From: Marivivens sp.
GTDB lineage: Bacteria; Pseudomonadota; Alphaproteobacteria; Rhodobacterales; Rhodobacteraceae
Assembly: GCA_024642185.1 (NCBI GenBank)
Contig: JAHEBR010000002.1
Coordinates: forward strand, 1 to 42,564
Direction: 5' to 3'
Length of the DNA stretch: 42,564 nucleotides
Shown here: positions 1-8,512 of the stretch, in pieces
Layout: every line of letters begins with the position of its first letter
How positions within the stretch are numbered: position 1 is the stretch's first letter
Position numbers and translations under genes: made by a program
The notes under the pieces: model-generated
Databases searched by the model: none
The model's input: only the letters and a program-made list of their open reading frames with translations
Told to the model about the DNA's origin: nothing

Positions 1-1266
1 GGGCGGACCCTCGGTGTGCCGATCTTTCAGGAGCAGGCGATGAAGATCGCCATTGATGCGGCCCGCTTCAGCCCGGCCGAGGCCAATGAGCTGCGCAAGG
101 CGATGGCGACCTTCCGTTCGAAGGGCACGATCGGCAAGCTCGAGGAAAAGATGGTCGGGCGGATGGTGGCGCGGGGCTATGATCCCGAGTTTGCGCGGCG
201 CTGTTTCGACCAGATCAAGGGCTTTGGCGAATACGGCTTTCCCGAAAGCCACGCGGCCTCTTTCGCGCATCTCGTCTATGTCTCGAGCTGGCTGAAAAAG
301 CATTATCCTGCAGCCTTTTGCGCCGCACTCTTAAACTCGCAACCGATGGGCTTCTATGCCCCTGCCCAGCTTGTCCGCGATGCGCGCGAGCATGGGGTCG
401 AGGTGCGGCCGCCGGATGTGAATTTCTCTGATTGGGACAGCGCGCTCGAGCCCACAGCGCCCTTGGCCGACCGCCCCGATGTGCCGCGCTTTGCCCTGCG
501 GCTGGGCCTGCGGCAGATCACCGGCTTTCGCAGCGAGGCCGCCCATCGCCTGATCGCGGCGCGCGAGGCGCCCTATCGCGATGTGAAGGAATTGCAGGAA
601 CGTGGCGGGCTCAGCGCCGCCGAGATCCGCCGTCTGGCCGAGGCCGATGCGGTGCGCTCGCTCTTCATCGACCGGCGGCAGGCGCTGTGGGAGGCCAAGG
701 CGCTGCGCGATGCGCCCGATCTGCCGCTCTTCCGCGAAACCCGCGACGAGGGCGAGGAAATCCCCGTGCCGCTGCCGGCCATGCCGGTTTGCGAGCAGGT
801 GGTGGCCGATTACCAGACGATCCGCCTCAGCCTCAAGGCGCACCCGATGGCCTTCCTGCGCAAGAGCCTGACCAAACAGGGCTATATTCCCGCTGAGGCG
901 CTGAAAACGGCGCGGCCGTGGCAGCGGGTCAGGATGGCGGGGCTGGTCTTGGTCCGGCAGCGGCCCGGCACGGCGAAAGGCGTCTGTTTCATCACGCTCG
1001 AGGACGAAACCGGTGTCGCCAACCTCGTCGTCTGGCCCAAGGTGATGGAGCAGTATCGCAAGACGGTCATGCAATCGCGGCTTCTGGTGATCCATGGATA
1101 TGTCCAGCGGGATGTGGAGATCATCCACATCATCGCCGAGCATCTGGAGGACCGGACCGATGCGCTGATGCGCCTCGCCCCCGACGGGGCGCGGCAGGCC
1201 GGAGCGCCCTCGCCCAGCCACCCGCGCAACGTGAGGCTCATCCCCGCGAGCCGGGATTTCCACTGA
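1..1266 (+). CDS. dnaE2: Error-prone DNA polymerase DnaE2 (ImuC), 3' part only
   Basis: C-terminal part of a DnaE2-type translesion DNA polymerase. The reading frame is open from the first base (GRTLG, then VPIFQEQAM), so the start lies outside the window. Visible are the end of the polymerase core with fingers-type helix-hairpin-helix sequence (FGEYGFPESHAASFAHLVY, a strong DnaE/DnaE2 signature), then a C-terminal OB-fold around residues 305-385 (RVRMAGLVLVRQRPGTAKG, then FITLEDETG). The family works with ImuA and ImuB in the SOS mutagenesis cassette, usually encoded just upstream; those genes are not in the window. The short C-terminal tail (RLIPASRDFH) is typical of DnaE2 rather than replicative DnaE. 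Confident. Confidence 0.95.
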   Translation, partial: GRTLGVPIFQEQAMKIAIDAARFSPAEANELRKAMATFRSKGTIGKLEEKMVGRMVARGYDPEFARRCFDQIKGFGEYGFPESHAASFAHLVYVSSWLKKHYPAAFCAALLNSQPMGFYAPAQLVRDAREHGVEVRPPDVNFSDWDSALEPTAPLADRPDVPRFALRLGLRQITGFRSEAAHRLIAAREAPYRDVKELQERGGLSAAEIRRLAEADAVRSLFIDRRQALWEAKALRDAPDLPLFRETRDEGEEIPVPLPAMPVCEQVVADYQTIRLSLKAHPMAFLRKSLTKQGYIPAEALKTARPWQRVRMAGLVLVRQRPGTAKGVCFITLEDETGVANLVVWPKVMEQYRKTVMQSRLLVIHGYVQRDVEIIHIIAEHLEDRTDALMRLAPDGARQAGAPSPSHPRNVRLIPASRDFH

Positions 1267-1348
1267 TGCTCAAGCGCCCGATAAAGCAATCGTGACGAGA
1301 CAGCGGCCAAAGCCTGCGGCATCCTCGAAGGCAGAGGGAGGACCAACC

Positions 1349-1966
1349 ATGCTCAGACCCATCCGGACCGCGATCATCGCGCTCGCGCTTGGCCTCGCCA
1401 GCCAAGCCGCCGCACAGGCAAACGTGACCTTCTTCCCCACCCAGTATATCGCCGCCCTCGCCGACCCCGAGGCCAAGAGCGGCACGGGCGCCGAGACATG
1501 GGGCATCTGGACGGTCGATCCCGGCCCGCGCGGCGTCTTCCTGCGCGAGTTCAAGACCGGCATCGCCGCCAATGGCGCGACCGATGCGGGATGGACCTTT
1601 GATCGGGGCGACTGGTGGCTCGAGGAATACGGGCGGATCATGGAAGCGCCGACCTTCCCTCTGGAACCGGGCCAGTATGTCGTCACCGGCAACCGCGAGG
1701 CTGTGTCGATCCTGACGGTCTATGCCCCCGATGCCGAGGGCCATATGGCCTGGGATCTCGACAAGGAGGCCACGATCCATGACGTGACCCACCTCGGCTG
1801 CCGCTCGGCCCGCTATACGCCCGCCGAGGGCCAATCCTGCACGCCCGCCAGTGCCAATCCCCAGTCCTTCCCGGTCGCTCCGGGGGCGGAAATGCCGCCA
1901 GTATTGGGCTGCAACAAACAGGACTATGCGGTGCTGCTGGTGGTCGGGAAATCCGTGAAGCCCTGA
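1349..1966 (+). CDS. Unknown secreted protein with signal peptide
   Basis: About 205 residues. The ATG at 1349 is chosen because an AGGGAGG ribosome site lies at 1334-1340 and translation from there gives a clean Sec signal peptide (MLRPIRTAIIALALGLASQA, cleavage likely after AQA). The mature part is rich in Trp, Gly and acidic residues and has three cysteines (LGCRS, QSCTP, LGCNKQ), which could form disulfides in the periplasm. I do not recognise a family. It follows dnaE2 by about 80 bp, and its 3' end overlaps the convergent gluconokinase gene by about 40 bp. Function unknown. Confidence 0.75.
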   Translation: MLRPIRTAIIALALGLASQAAAQANVTFFPTQYIAALADPEAKSGTGAETWGIWTVDPGPRGVFLREFKTGIAANGATDAGWTFDRGDWWLEEYGRIMEAPTFPLEPGQYVVTGNREAVSILTVYAPDAEGHMAWDLDKEATIHDVTHLGCRSARYTPAEGQSCTPASANPQSFPVAPGAEMPPVLGCNKQDYAVLLVVGKSVKP

Positions 1967-2466
1967 GCGAGCCGCTCAAGGACCACCTGCAAGACCTCGC
2001 CCAGCGGGCGGTCTGCGTCGATCGCGAAACCCATCTCCTCTGCCTCCAAGGGCTCGAGAATGGTGCGCTGGCTGGCTTGCAGCGATGGATCGAAGTAATG
2101 GCCCCGGCGCGCCTCGAGGCGCGTGGTGATCTCATCCTCCGGCACGGCCAGATGGACAAAGACAACCGGACCGCCCGCCCCTGCCCTGATCCTGTCGCGA
2201 TAGGCGCGCTTCAGCGCCGAGCAGGCGATGATCCCCTCCCGTCGCGCCAGCGCCTCTCCGATGCGATCAAGCCACGGCCAGCGGTCCTCGTCGCCCAAAG
2301 GGATGCCCGCCGCCATCTTGGCGCGGCTTGCGGGGCTGTGCAGGTCGTCGCCCTCGGTGAAGGGCAAGCCCAGCGCCTCGGCCAGCCGCGCCCCGAGGCT
2401 CGACTTGCCACAACCGGCCACGCCCATGACGACGATCCTTGGCGCGCTAGTCGCGGGCGTAGACAT
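1924..2466 (-). CDS. gntK: Gluconokinase
   Basis: Small P-loop kinase of the gluconokinase family, about 180 residues, the usual length. It phosphorylates D-gluconate to 6-phosphogluconate using ATP, feeding the Entner-Doudoroff or pentose-phosphate route. Evidence: Walker A (MGVAGCGKSS) near the N terminus, the gluconate-kinase signature EGDDLHSPASRAKMAAGIPL, then DEDRWPWL, SALKRAYRD and the HYFDPSLQASQ segment. The start is uncertain. ATG at 2466 lies inside the last codons of manC; an in-frame ATG also exists at 2499, and neither has a convincing ribosome site. It is the last gene of the minus-strand polysaccharide operon, which is an unusual partner for a gluconate enzyme, so it may simply be read through. 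Confidence 0.9.
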   Translation of the reverse strand: MSTPATSAPRIVVMGVAGCGKSSLGARLAEALGLPFTEGDDLHSPASRAKMAAGIPLGDEDRWPWLDRIGEALARREGIIACSALKRAYRDRIRAGAGGPVVFVHLAVPEDEITTRLEARRGHYFDPSLQASQRTILEPLEAEEMGFAIDADRPLGEVLQVVLERLAQGFTDFPTTSSTA

Positions 2467-3865
2467 CGTCATAGCGGATGATGTCGTCTTCTCCGACATA
2501 GGCCCCCGTCTGAACCTCGATCAGCATCACCGGCACCTTGCCGGGGTTTTCCAGCCGGTGCTTTTCCCCCACCGGAATATAGACGCTTTCGTTCTCGGTC
2601 ACGAGGCGGGCCGTCTCGCCGATTGTGACCTTGGCTGTGCCCTCGACCACGACCCAATGCTCGGACCTGTGATAGTGGCTCTGCAAGGAAAGCGCCGCAC
2701 CGGGATGCACCGAGATGCGCTTTACCTGAAAGCGCCCGCCAAGGACGAGGCTTTCGAACCAGCCCCACGGGCGGTGATCCTTGGGGAACTGCGTGGCCTG
2801 CAAGACGCCCCGCTCGGTCAGGATATCGACGGCGCGCTTGACGTCCTGCGCGCGGCTCATGTCGGCCACGAGAACCGCATCGGGCATCGCCACGGTGAGG
2901 ATGTTTCTCAGGCCGATGCCGACCACCTCGACCAGATCGCTCTCGCTTCTGAGAAGCGTGTTCTCGCAGTCGATGGCCGTGGCCTTGCCCGAGGTCACGA
3001 CGCCCGAGGCATCGCCCTGCCCCTCGCGCCAGATCGCGTCCCAGCCGCCAAGATCCGACCAAGCCCCGTCGAACGGCACGACCGACAGGTTGCCCGCTTT
3101 CTCCATCACCGCATAGTCGATCGACTCGGCTGGCGCCTTCGCCCAAGCGGCAGGATCGAGGCGCTGGAATGCCAGGTCCGACCTTATCCCTTCGACCGCA
3201 GCAGCGACCGGCCCAACCATGGCTGGTGCACAGCGCTCAAACGCGGCAATCAGATCGCGGCCCGAGAACAGGAAAATACCGGCATTCCAGAGATAGGATC
3301 CATCGGCAATCATCCGAACGGCTTCTGCCGTGCCCGGCTTTTCAACAAATCTGCGCAGGGCGATGGGCGCACTGTCAGCCTTTGGTTTTTCCGACAGCTC
3401 CAAATAGCCATAGCCTGTCTCGGGGCGGGTTGGCGTAATGCCGAAGGTGACGAGCCTGCCCTCCGACACCGCCGCGAGGCCGCGCCGCACCGCGGCCCGA
3501 AAGGCGGCGTCATCCGGCACGACGTGATCCGCAGGGGCAACCAGAAGAATCGCGTTCGGGTCTGCCGCAACTGCACGCAAAGCTGCAGCCAGGATGGCCG
3601 GCGCTGTGTTCTTGCCTGTGGGTTCAATGAGGATCTCAGAGTTCTTCGCCCCGATCGCCTCGAGCTGTTCCTTCACAATGAAACGGAAACTGTCGCCAGT
3701 TACGATCATGGGCGAAGCAAAATCGGGGGACTGCGATCTTCGAACCGACGCTTGAAAGAGTGTGTCGCGGCCAACGAGCGAGACAAACTGCTTAGGATAG
3801 CTTTTGCGGGACAAAGGCCAAAGGCGCGTTCCCGAGCCACCGCACAGAATAATGGGTACAATCAA
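2447..3865 (-). CDS. manC: Mannose-1-phosphate guanylyltransferase / mannose-6-phosphate isomerase
   Basis: Bifunctional type II enzyme making GDP-mannose for exopolysaccharide. The N-terminal nucleotidyltransferase has the pyrophosphorylase signature CGGSGTRLWPLSRKSYPKQF and the later FVEKP motif. The C-terminal cupin-like isomerase domain contains RPWGWFESL, QSHYHRSEHWVVVEGTAKVT and ENESVYIPVGEKHRLENPG. I place the start at a TTG (3865). It lies 4 bp after the stop of the upstream kinase gene, is preceded by AAAGG, and gives the family-typical N terminus MIVPIILCGG (about 472 residues). In-frame ATGs at 3904 and 3922 would add 13-19 residues inside the upstream gene without a ribosome site. 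Third from last in a run of overlapping minus-strand genes. Confidence 0.93.
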   Translation of the reverse strand: MIVPIILCGGSGTRLWPLSRKSYPKQFVSLVGRDTLFQASVRRSQSPDFASPMIVTGDSFRFIVKEQLEAIGAKNSEILIEPTGKNTAPAILAAALRAVAADPNAILLVAPADHVVPDDAAFRAAVRRGLAAVSEGRLVTFGITPTRPETGYGYLELSEKPKADSAPIALRRFVEKPGTAEAVRMIADGSYLWNAGIFLFSGRDLIAAFERCAPAMVGPVAAAVEGIRSDLAFQRLDPAAWAKAPAESIDYAVMEKAGNLSVVPFDGAWSDLGGWDAIWREGQGDASGVVTSGKATAIDCENTLLRSESDLVEVVGIGLRNILTVAMPDAVLVADMSRAQDVKRAVDILTERGVLQATQFPKDHRPWGWFESLVLGGRFQVKRISVHPGAALSLQSHYHRSEHWVVVEGTAKVTIGETARLVTENESVYIPVGEKHRLENPGKVPVMLIEVQTGAYVGEDDIIRYDDVYARD

Positions 3866-3869
3866 TTGC

Positions 3870-5999
3870 TCAGCCTTTAGAGGTATCTCCGTAGTACCCG
3901 TCATAGCGGTTTTTCGGGCCATCTGTCCCGACCGAACTTATCACTGTCACGATCCGCCCTTGCCGCCGCAAGGACCGCGCAAGCTGATCGTAGGCCTGCC
4001 GCAAACTGGATTGGTTTGTCGCGTTGCCGCGCACGGAAAGGACCGCCAGATCAACGTGGGGCGCGATGTAGCGTGGATCGACGATGGGCAGGAGTGGCGC
4101 TGTATCGATGATGATCACGTCAAGAAGTTTTCGCGCGTCACTCAAGAGCCGGACGAAGGTCTCTGACATGAGGGGCTGATCCGTGGGGATATCGCTGCGG
4201 CGATTGCCCATGATGATACCAAGCGGGCTCCTTGGGTCGGAATCATAGAATTCTCCGGTGATTTCGAACTCGGCCGGAGACCGGAGGTAATCGAGAAGGC
4301 CCGCCCTCGGTTCGAGCCCAAGCAAGAGATGTTGGCTGGGTTTTCTGAGATCAGCGTCGATCAGAAGTGTGCGTTTGCCGGCCAATGCATAGGTTCGGGC
4401 CAGAGCAAGGGCGTTGGTCGACTTGCCCTCCGCCGCGATTGCCGAGGTCACCATGACAATTCGCCCCTCGCCCGGAACCTGCGGCAAGATCTCGTCGATC
4501 GCGGCCCGCAAAAGCCGGAAGGATTCCGCGTAATGGGACATCGGCGCAGTAACGATCCGATCCGCGAGGCTGAAAGCGCCCGTTCCTTCTTGAACATTGG
4601 GAATCACAGCGGCCACAGGCGCTGGAACCAGATTGGCGAGCTGGCTGGCCGAGGCCACGCCTCCGACATAGAATTCGTTGAGGAAGGCAAACCCCACGCC
4701 TAGGCCAAGCGCCGCCACGAGCGCCAATGCCACAGTCATCTTCCGATCAGGGTAGCTCGGTCCGGGCGGCGGCAGGGCTTCGGACACCAGTCGGCTGTCG
4801 GCCACCTGCAAAAGCGCCTGTGCCTCGGCGTCGCGTATGCGTCTCAGGAGGGTGTCGTAGTAATCTTGCGCCAAGGATGCCTCTCGCTGAAGGCCATAGA
4901 GATCCGACAAGGTCTCGGGGCTGAGCGGCCCGGAGAGAAGCTCGCGCCTAAGGGCCTCGCGCGCGGAGTCGGCATCGCTTTCAAGATCGGATATTTGTTG
5001 CGCGACACCCGAGAGGGCCACGCGGCCGCCCGCTTCGATTTCTGCATCGAGTGCCTCCAACCTGCCATTGAGATCCCCCGCCGACAGGCTCTGAGCGTCG
5101 GCCCGACCCAGCTGACGTTCGAGATCTCTCCTCTGGTCCTCCAGGGCCAAAAGGGCATTATCGCCCAAAGCTGAAGACAACGCAGACCAGTCGGAACGCG
5201 CAAGCGCCTCCTGCGCCTGCGATTGGACCAACTGTGACCGTTCGATCGCAGCTTTCGTGGCCTCAAGGTCACGTCCGATCCGCCCAAACTCGGCTGAGGC
5301 GCTTTCATCTTCGAGACGGCTCAGGTTGTTTTCGATATAGGCCGCCACAGCCGCTTCGTTTTCGGCGAGCGCCGTTTGCGCCGAGATCAATTGGCCGGCC
5401 ATCAGGTCACGCGCGGAGAGGGCCGCGTTGATCTTGCCGTCAAGTTGCAGGTCGATGTAGGTGCGTGCCAGAGCGTTTGCGAGCAGCGCCGCCCTTGCGG
5501 GGTCTGCCGAAGTCACTGCCACCCCGACAACAAAGGTCAGCCCTCTTCTGCGGATCTTGGTGGCGGCCTTGAACTGCGAGAGGGTCGCCTGAAATAGACT
5601 GTCCGGGTCAGGAGCTGTTCCATAACCAAGGCCGATCGCTCGCCTCAGTCGGCTTAAGAGCCCCAAACGCGCCCCAAACTCGGGGTCGCTCGACAGTCCG
5701 GTTTCGGCGATCGTGGCAACCGCCACCGCATCTGACCGCAATATCTCGACTTCACTTTCAAATCGGGCATTTTCGGACGTGCCGTTCAGGCTGCGGTTGT
5801 CATCAGGGTTGAGCAGGTTTTTCTGGGCCGGATCGACGAAGACCAGCGCCTCGGCCGTATAAAGCGGGGCGGCCAGTGTCAGATAGAGGCCCGCCAGACT
5901 CAAAACCAGAATTCCGACCAGAGCGATCAGTCGGACCTGACGCCGGAGAACAAGGGCGGCGTCGCGCAGGGTCAACGTATCGGAAGACATCGGATTCAT
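3870..5999 (-). CDS. Polysaccharide co-polymerase with tyrosine autokinase domain (Wzc/ExoP-like)
   Basis: About 709 residues. It shows a Wzz-type chain-length domain with a first membrane segment near residues 30-50, a long coiled-coil periplasmic region rich in Ala, Glu and Arg (about 170-400), a second membrane segment (MTVALALVAALGLGVGFAF), and a cytoplasmic BY-kinase. Kinase motifs are Walker A (AIAAEGKST), Walker A' (LLIDADLRKP) and Walker B (VIIIDTAPLLP). The C terminus carries a small tyrosine cluster (RYDGYYGD), the usual autophosphorylation region. In the family, phosphorylation cycles control polymer length and export at the inner membrane. The start codon overlaps the upstream gene's stop as ATGA at 5996-5999, indicating translational coupling. 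A second ATG at 5990 is also possible. Confidence 0.93.
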   Translation of the reverse strand: MNPMSSDTLTLRDAALVLRRQVRLIALVGILVLSLAGLYLTLAAPLYTAEALVFVDPAQKNLLNPDDNRSLNGTSENARFESEVEILRSDAVAVATIAETGLSSDPEFGARLGLLSRLRRAIGLGYGTAPDPDSLFQATLSQFKAATKIRRRGLTFVVGVAVTSADPARAALLANALARTYIDLQLDGKINAALSARDLMAGQLISAQTALAENEAAVAAYIENNLSRLEDESASAEFGRIGRDLEATKAAIERSQLVQSQAQEALARSDWSALSSALGDNALLALEDQRRDLERQLGRADAQSLSAGDLNGRLEALDAEIEAGGRVALSGVAQQISDLESDADSAREALRRELLSGPLSPETLSDLYGLQREASLAQDYYDTLLRRIRDAEAQALLQVADSRLVSEALPPPGPSYPDRKMTVALALVAALGLGVGFAFLNEFYVGGVASASQLANLVPAPVAAVIPNVQEGTGAFSLADRIVTAPMSHYAESFRLLRAAIDEILPQVPGEGRIVMVTSAIAAEGKSTNALALARTYALAGKRTLLIDADLRKPSQHLLLGLEPRAGLLDYLRSPAEFEITGEFYDSDPRSPLGIIMGNRRSDIPTDQPLMSETFVRLLSDARKLLDVIIIDTAPLLPIVDPRYIAPHVDLAVLSVRGNATNQSSLRQAYDQLARSLRRQGRIVTVISSVGTDGPKNRYDGYYGDTSKG

Positions 6000-7378
6000 G
6001 GGCGCTCCCGCGTGCCGCCCGGCGCGGCTCCGGAAAGCCCGAGCGCCATAATGGCAACAAAGAAATAGAGATTGCCGGCGATCTCGAGGCTGAAGTCGCC
6101 AAGCGCATGAACCGCCTCGGTCACGAGAACTCCTAGTGCGGCGAGCCGTAGGGCCTGGCCTCCGAGGGGCGAGCGATTCTCACGCAAGAGCCTGATGCCA
6201 AACCATAAAAGCGCGACCATCGGAGCGCTTCCGGCGATGAGCCCCATTTCAACCCAAAGGGAAAGATAGCTGTTGTGCGCCTGATCCCAGACAAGCCCGG
6301 AAGAGACAGGCGGCCTATGTGCCAATTCAAAGGCCAAGGGAAAGCTATCGAGGCCCCAACCGGTCAGTGGGCGTGCTCGGATCATCTCGAACACTTGACC
6401 ATAAAGCTCGACCCGCGTCCGTGTGGCCGGTCCAAGCAGGACCGCCCGCTGGAGAAGCCCCGCCCCCGCAAGGATCAGCGCCGCCGCTGCGCCTCCCGCC
6501 AAGGATAGAAGAAGCCAGATGGACAGGTGTCCGCGCAGCGCCACGAGACCGAGGGTGCCACAAACAGCGGAAAGCACACCAAGCCTAGAACCACTGGAAA
6601 AAAGAGCAAGGGCGAGGACAATAAGAGCCAGCCCCAGCAGAAACCGCTCAGCAAGCCAAACGGCCTTGGCATCATTGTTTGCCCCGCGCGCGGATTTCCC
6701 GATCACGAGCGCTATGCCAAGAATCAGCCCCATCCCGACAAAGGCCGCGAAGCTATTGTGGTTGGCGAATCCGCCGGTGATCCCGTCCGGTCCGCCTTTG
6801 GCCAAGGCCAAAACGGCATGAGTGACCGCGATTGCAAACAACGCCCAGCCCAATCGGACCGCGCGACGCCTGTTGGCGACAACTGTCGCTGTCAAAAAGA
6901 ACAGGAAGACGACAGAGGCTAGCCGCGCGAGGCCAACCAGCGTCGCATCCGGACTTATGCTAGCCGCCGATGCTTCGCTGCCAAGGCCGAGCGGCAAGAT
7001 CTGAACAATCGCAAAAGCAGGCATGACAAGGGCAAGCCAAAAGGGGGCACCGATCCCTGCCAAAGCCGCTGGCCGCGCGGGTTCCCGCACAAAAAAGAGG
7101 ATCTGACAAAGAGCCAAAGTACTCCCGACAAGAAGCGCAACGGCGCCCCAGACAAGGGGCAGATGACCCCCCGAGAAAAAGGGAACGACAAAAAGGACGA
7201 CCACGAGAAGGCCGGCGGCGAGATCAAGCGCGAAAGAAACCACCGGATCGCCAGAGGCAGGATTCAGCGATGCCGGTGCCTCTTGGTCTGTCTGGACCCG
7301 TCCGAGTGCTGGAAATGGCGCATCCGCCAAACCAGGCTGGCGGCGGCGGCGAAGCCTCTCGAGCTCGTCAAAGTCCAT
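5996..7378 (-). CDS. O-antigen ligase / polysaccharide polymerase family membrane protein
   Basis: About 460 residues with roughly ten hydrophobic segments. The diagnostic region is the large periplasmic loop near residues 330-400 with GWGLDSFPLAFE and WDQAHNSYLSLWVEMGLIAG. This matches the O-antigen ligase/Wzy domain, where the conserved His of the H-N-x-x-L motif is needed for transfer of lipid-linked glycan. The N-terminal 40 residues are cytoplasmic and Arg-rich. The neighbours (Wzc-like kinase, ManC) make polymerisation of an exported polysaccharide more likely than LPS ligation. It overlaps the upstream unknown gene by 11 bp and the downstream kinase by 4 bp. Confidence 0.88.
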   Translation of the reverse strand: MDFDELERLRRRRQPGLADAPFPALGRVQTDQEAPASLNPASGDPVVSFALDLAAGLLVVVLFVVPFFSGGHLPLVWGAVALLVGSTLALCQILFFVREPARPAALAGIGAPFWLALVMPAFAIVQILPLGLGSEASAASISPDATLVGLARLASVVFLFFLTATVVANRRRAVRLGWALFAIAVTHAVLALAKGGPDGITGGFANHNSFAAFVGMGLILGIALVIGKSARGANNDAKAVWLAERFLLGLALIVLALALFSSGSRLGVLSAVCGTLGLVALRGHLSIWLLLSLAGGAAAALILAGAGLLQRAVLLGPATRTRVELYGQVFEMIRARPLTGWGLDSFPLAFELAHRPPVSSGLVWDQAHNSYLSLWVEMGLIAGSAPMVALLWFGIRLLRENRSPLGGQALRLAALGVLVTEAVHALGDFSLEIAGNLYFFVAIMALGLSGAAPGGTRERP

Positions 7379-8045
7379 CGGAGGCCCCTATTCCGAGCGC
7401 CTCAACGGCTGCAAGAAAGCGCCGCTGGTCGGATGCTGGAAGGCTTGGCAATTTGAGGCCAAACGCCTTTCGGAAACCGGCCACCTCAACATAGGCAAGC
7501 GCGACCTCGTCCACTTGGCCAAGCGACACCAGAAGCGCGGCGTCATCCACAATTCCTTGATAGGCCACTGCTCCGCCTGCGGAAGGAAACCTGACGTAGC
7601 CCAAGGAAAATCGTTGTGCGGCAAGCCATCCCTCGAACCGGGCAAAAGCCCAAGACCGGTCGAGCAGTTGTGCTCCTTGGCTCAAGGCGGCCACCGCAAG
7701 GGCCGCAGCGTGAGTTGGCGCATCGGCAAGGATAGCGGCCGCCCTTCCCTCACAAGCTGAGGCCAGTGCTGTGATGGCTGCCGGCGGAAAGACCAATGCA
7801 GTTGGATCCGTTGCAGACCTCAAACAAAGGTCCATCTGGGCCCGGCGAAATCGGTGGGACCGCGCGGGCAAAAGCGTGAAAGCGCCATCTGATGCCTCGG
7901 CCAGTATCTGCGCCAGCGGCCGGTCTATCTGTGCCCAGGCTCGTGCTTCGAGCAATCCGCTCATCAGGCTATACCCGCCGACAATCAGGAAAAAGGGAAC
8001 AGAAACAAGGCGGGCGATCAAGGCAACGGGCCTCTGGTCTTTCAA
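7368..8045 (-). CDS. Unknown membrane-anchored protein, first gene of the polysaccharide operon
   Basis: About 225 residues. One hydrophobic segment near residues 8-30 (LIARLVSVPFFLIVGGYSLM) is followed by an Ala/Leu-rich, probably helical, periplasmic domain with two cysteines. The frame opens with TTG at 8045; no ATG is available before the membrane segment, and AAGG lies about 13 bp upstream, so the start is only moderately supported. I do not recognise a family. It overlaps the O-antigen-ligase gene by 11 bp and leads the operon, so a role in assembly or export of the same polysaccharide is the simplest inference. Confidence 0.7.
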   Translation of the reverse strand: MKDQRPVALIARLVSVPFFLIVGGYSLMSGLLEARAWAQIDRPLAQILAEASDGAFTLLPARSHRFRRAQMDLCLRSATDPTALVFPPAAITALASACEGRAAAILADAPTHAAALAVAALSQGAQLLDRSWAFARFEGWLAAQRFSLGYVRFPSAGGAVAYQGIVDDAALLVSLGQVDEVALAYVEVAGFRKAFGLKLPSLPASDQRRFLAAVEALGIGASDGL

Positions 8046-8048
8046 GCG

Positions 8049-8077
8049 TTGATAACAACCTTAGGATGTATTATACA
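8049..8077 (+). promoter_or_regulatory. Candidate sigma-70-type promoter for the 8105 gene
   Basis: TTGATA at 8049-8054 and TATACA at 8072-8077, separated by exactly 17 bp, in an AT-rich gap between divergent genes. The same gap reads TATAAT on the minus strand (8070-8075), but without a good -35 box, so the polysaccharide operon may start there too. Called by eye. Confidence 0.5.
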
Positions 8078-8104
8078 ATATTGTCACGCTAAAAGATTGA
8101 GCCC

Positions 8105-8512
8105 ATGCCCCACGTCCTTGCCACCCTCTCCTTGCTGGCTGCCGCACTAACTGCCTCAGCCGCCGCCGCGGCACCCAATCCAGCGGTCTATGACAACTTG
8201 GTGGCTCGCTGTAGCAGCGCTCGCATCGTTGATTGCGCCGCGGCCTTTGAGACATCCATCAGGGATCTCGGCGCATCGAACCTCGGCCCGCAGGATTTGG
8301 ATGCCACCCTCGGTCTGATTGCCGCAGCCGCCTTGCAGACAGCCCAAACCAAGCCCCAGACCGCCCGCCGCATGGCCGCCATTCTGCGTGAGGCCGCGAA
8401 GGCCGCGGGTGAACCGGTTCAGGCGCGCAATCTTCTGATCGTCGCCGAACTGGTCGAGAATGGTCGCGCGAAAGAGGTCCTGAGCCGGATCTTCCCCGCC
8501 AGCCCGTCCTAA
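8105..8512 (+). CDS. Unknown small secreted protein
   Basis: 135 residues starting with a Sec signal peptide (VLATLSLLAAALTASAAAAA), then an all-helical-looking mature part with two cysteines, C36 and C44. No family recognised. The ATG at 8105 is the first start after a good promoter at 8049-8077; the ribosome site is weak. It is divergent from the polysaccharide operon, and its stop overlaps the stop of the convergent oxidoreductase by 4 bp. It could be a periplasmic companion of the polysaccharide system, but only position suggests this. Confidence 0.7.
   Translation: MPHVLATLSLLAAALTASAAAAAPNPAVYDNLVARCSSARIVDCAAAFETSIRDLGASNLGPQDLDATLGLIAAAALQTAQTKPQTARRMAAILREAAKAAGEPVQARNLLIVAELVENGRAKEVLSRIFPASPS

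Noticed and set aside
2228..3880. 550-codon plus-strand frame opposite manC
   Set aside because: Antisense shadow of manC, whose motifs are unmistakable; no ribosome site or family signal.
3866..3922. Longer N terminus of ManC starting at the ATG of 3904 or 3922
   Set aside because: No ribosome site, overlaps the upstream kinase gene, and adds residues not seen in the family; the TTG at 3865 fits spacing and family better. Not fully excluded.
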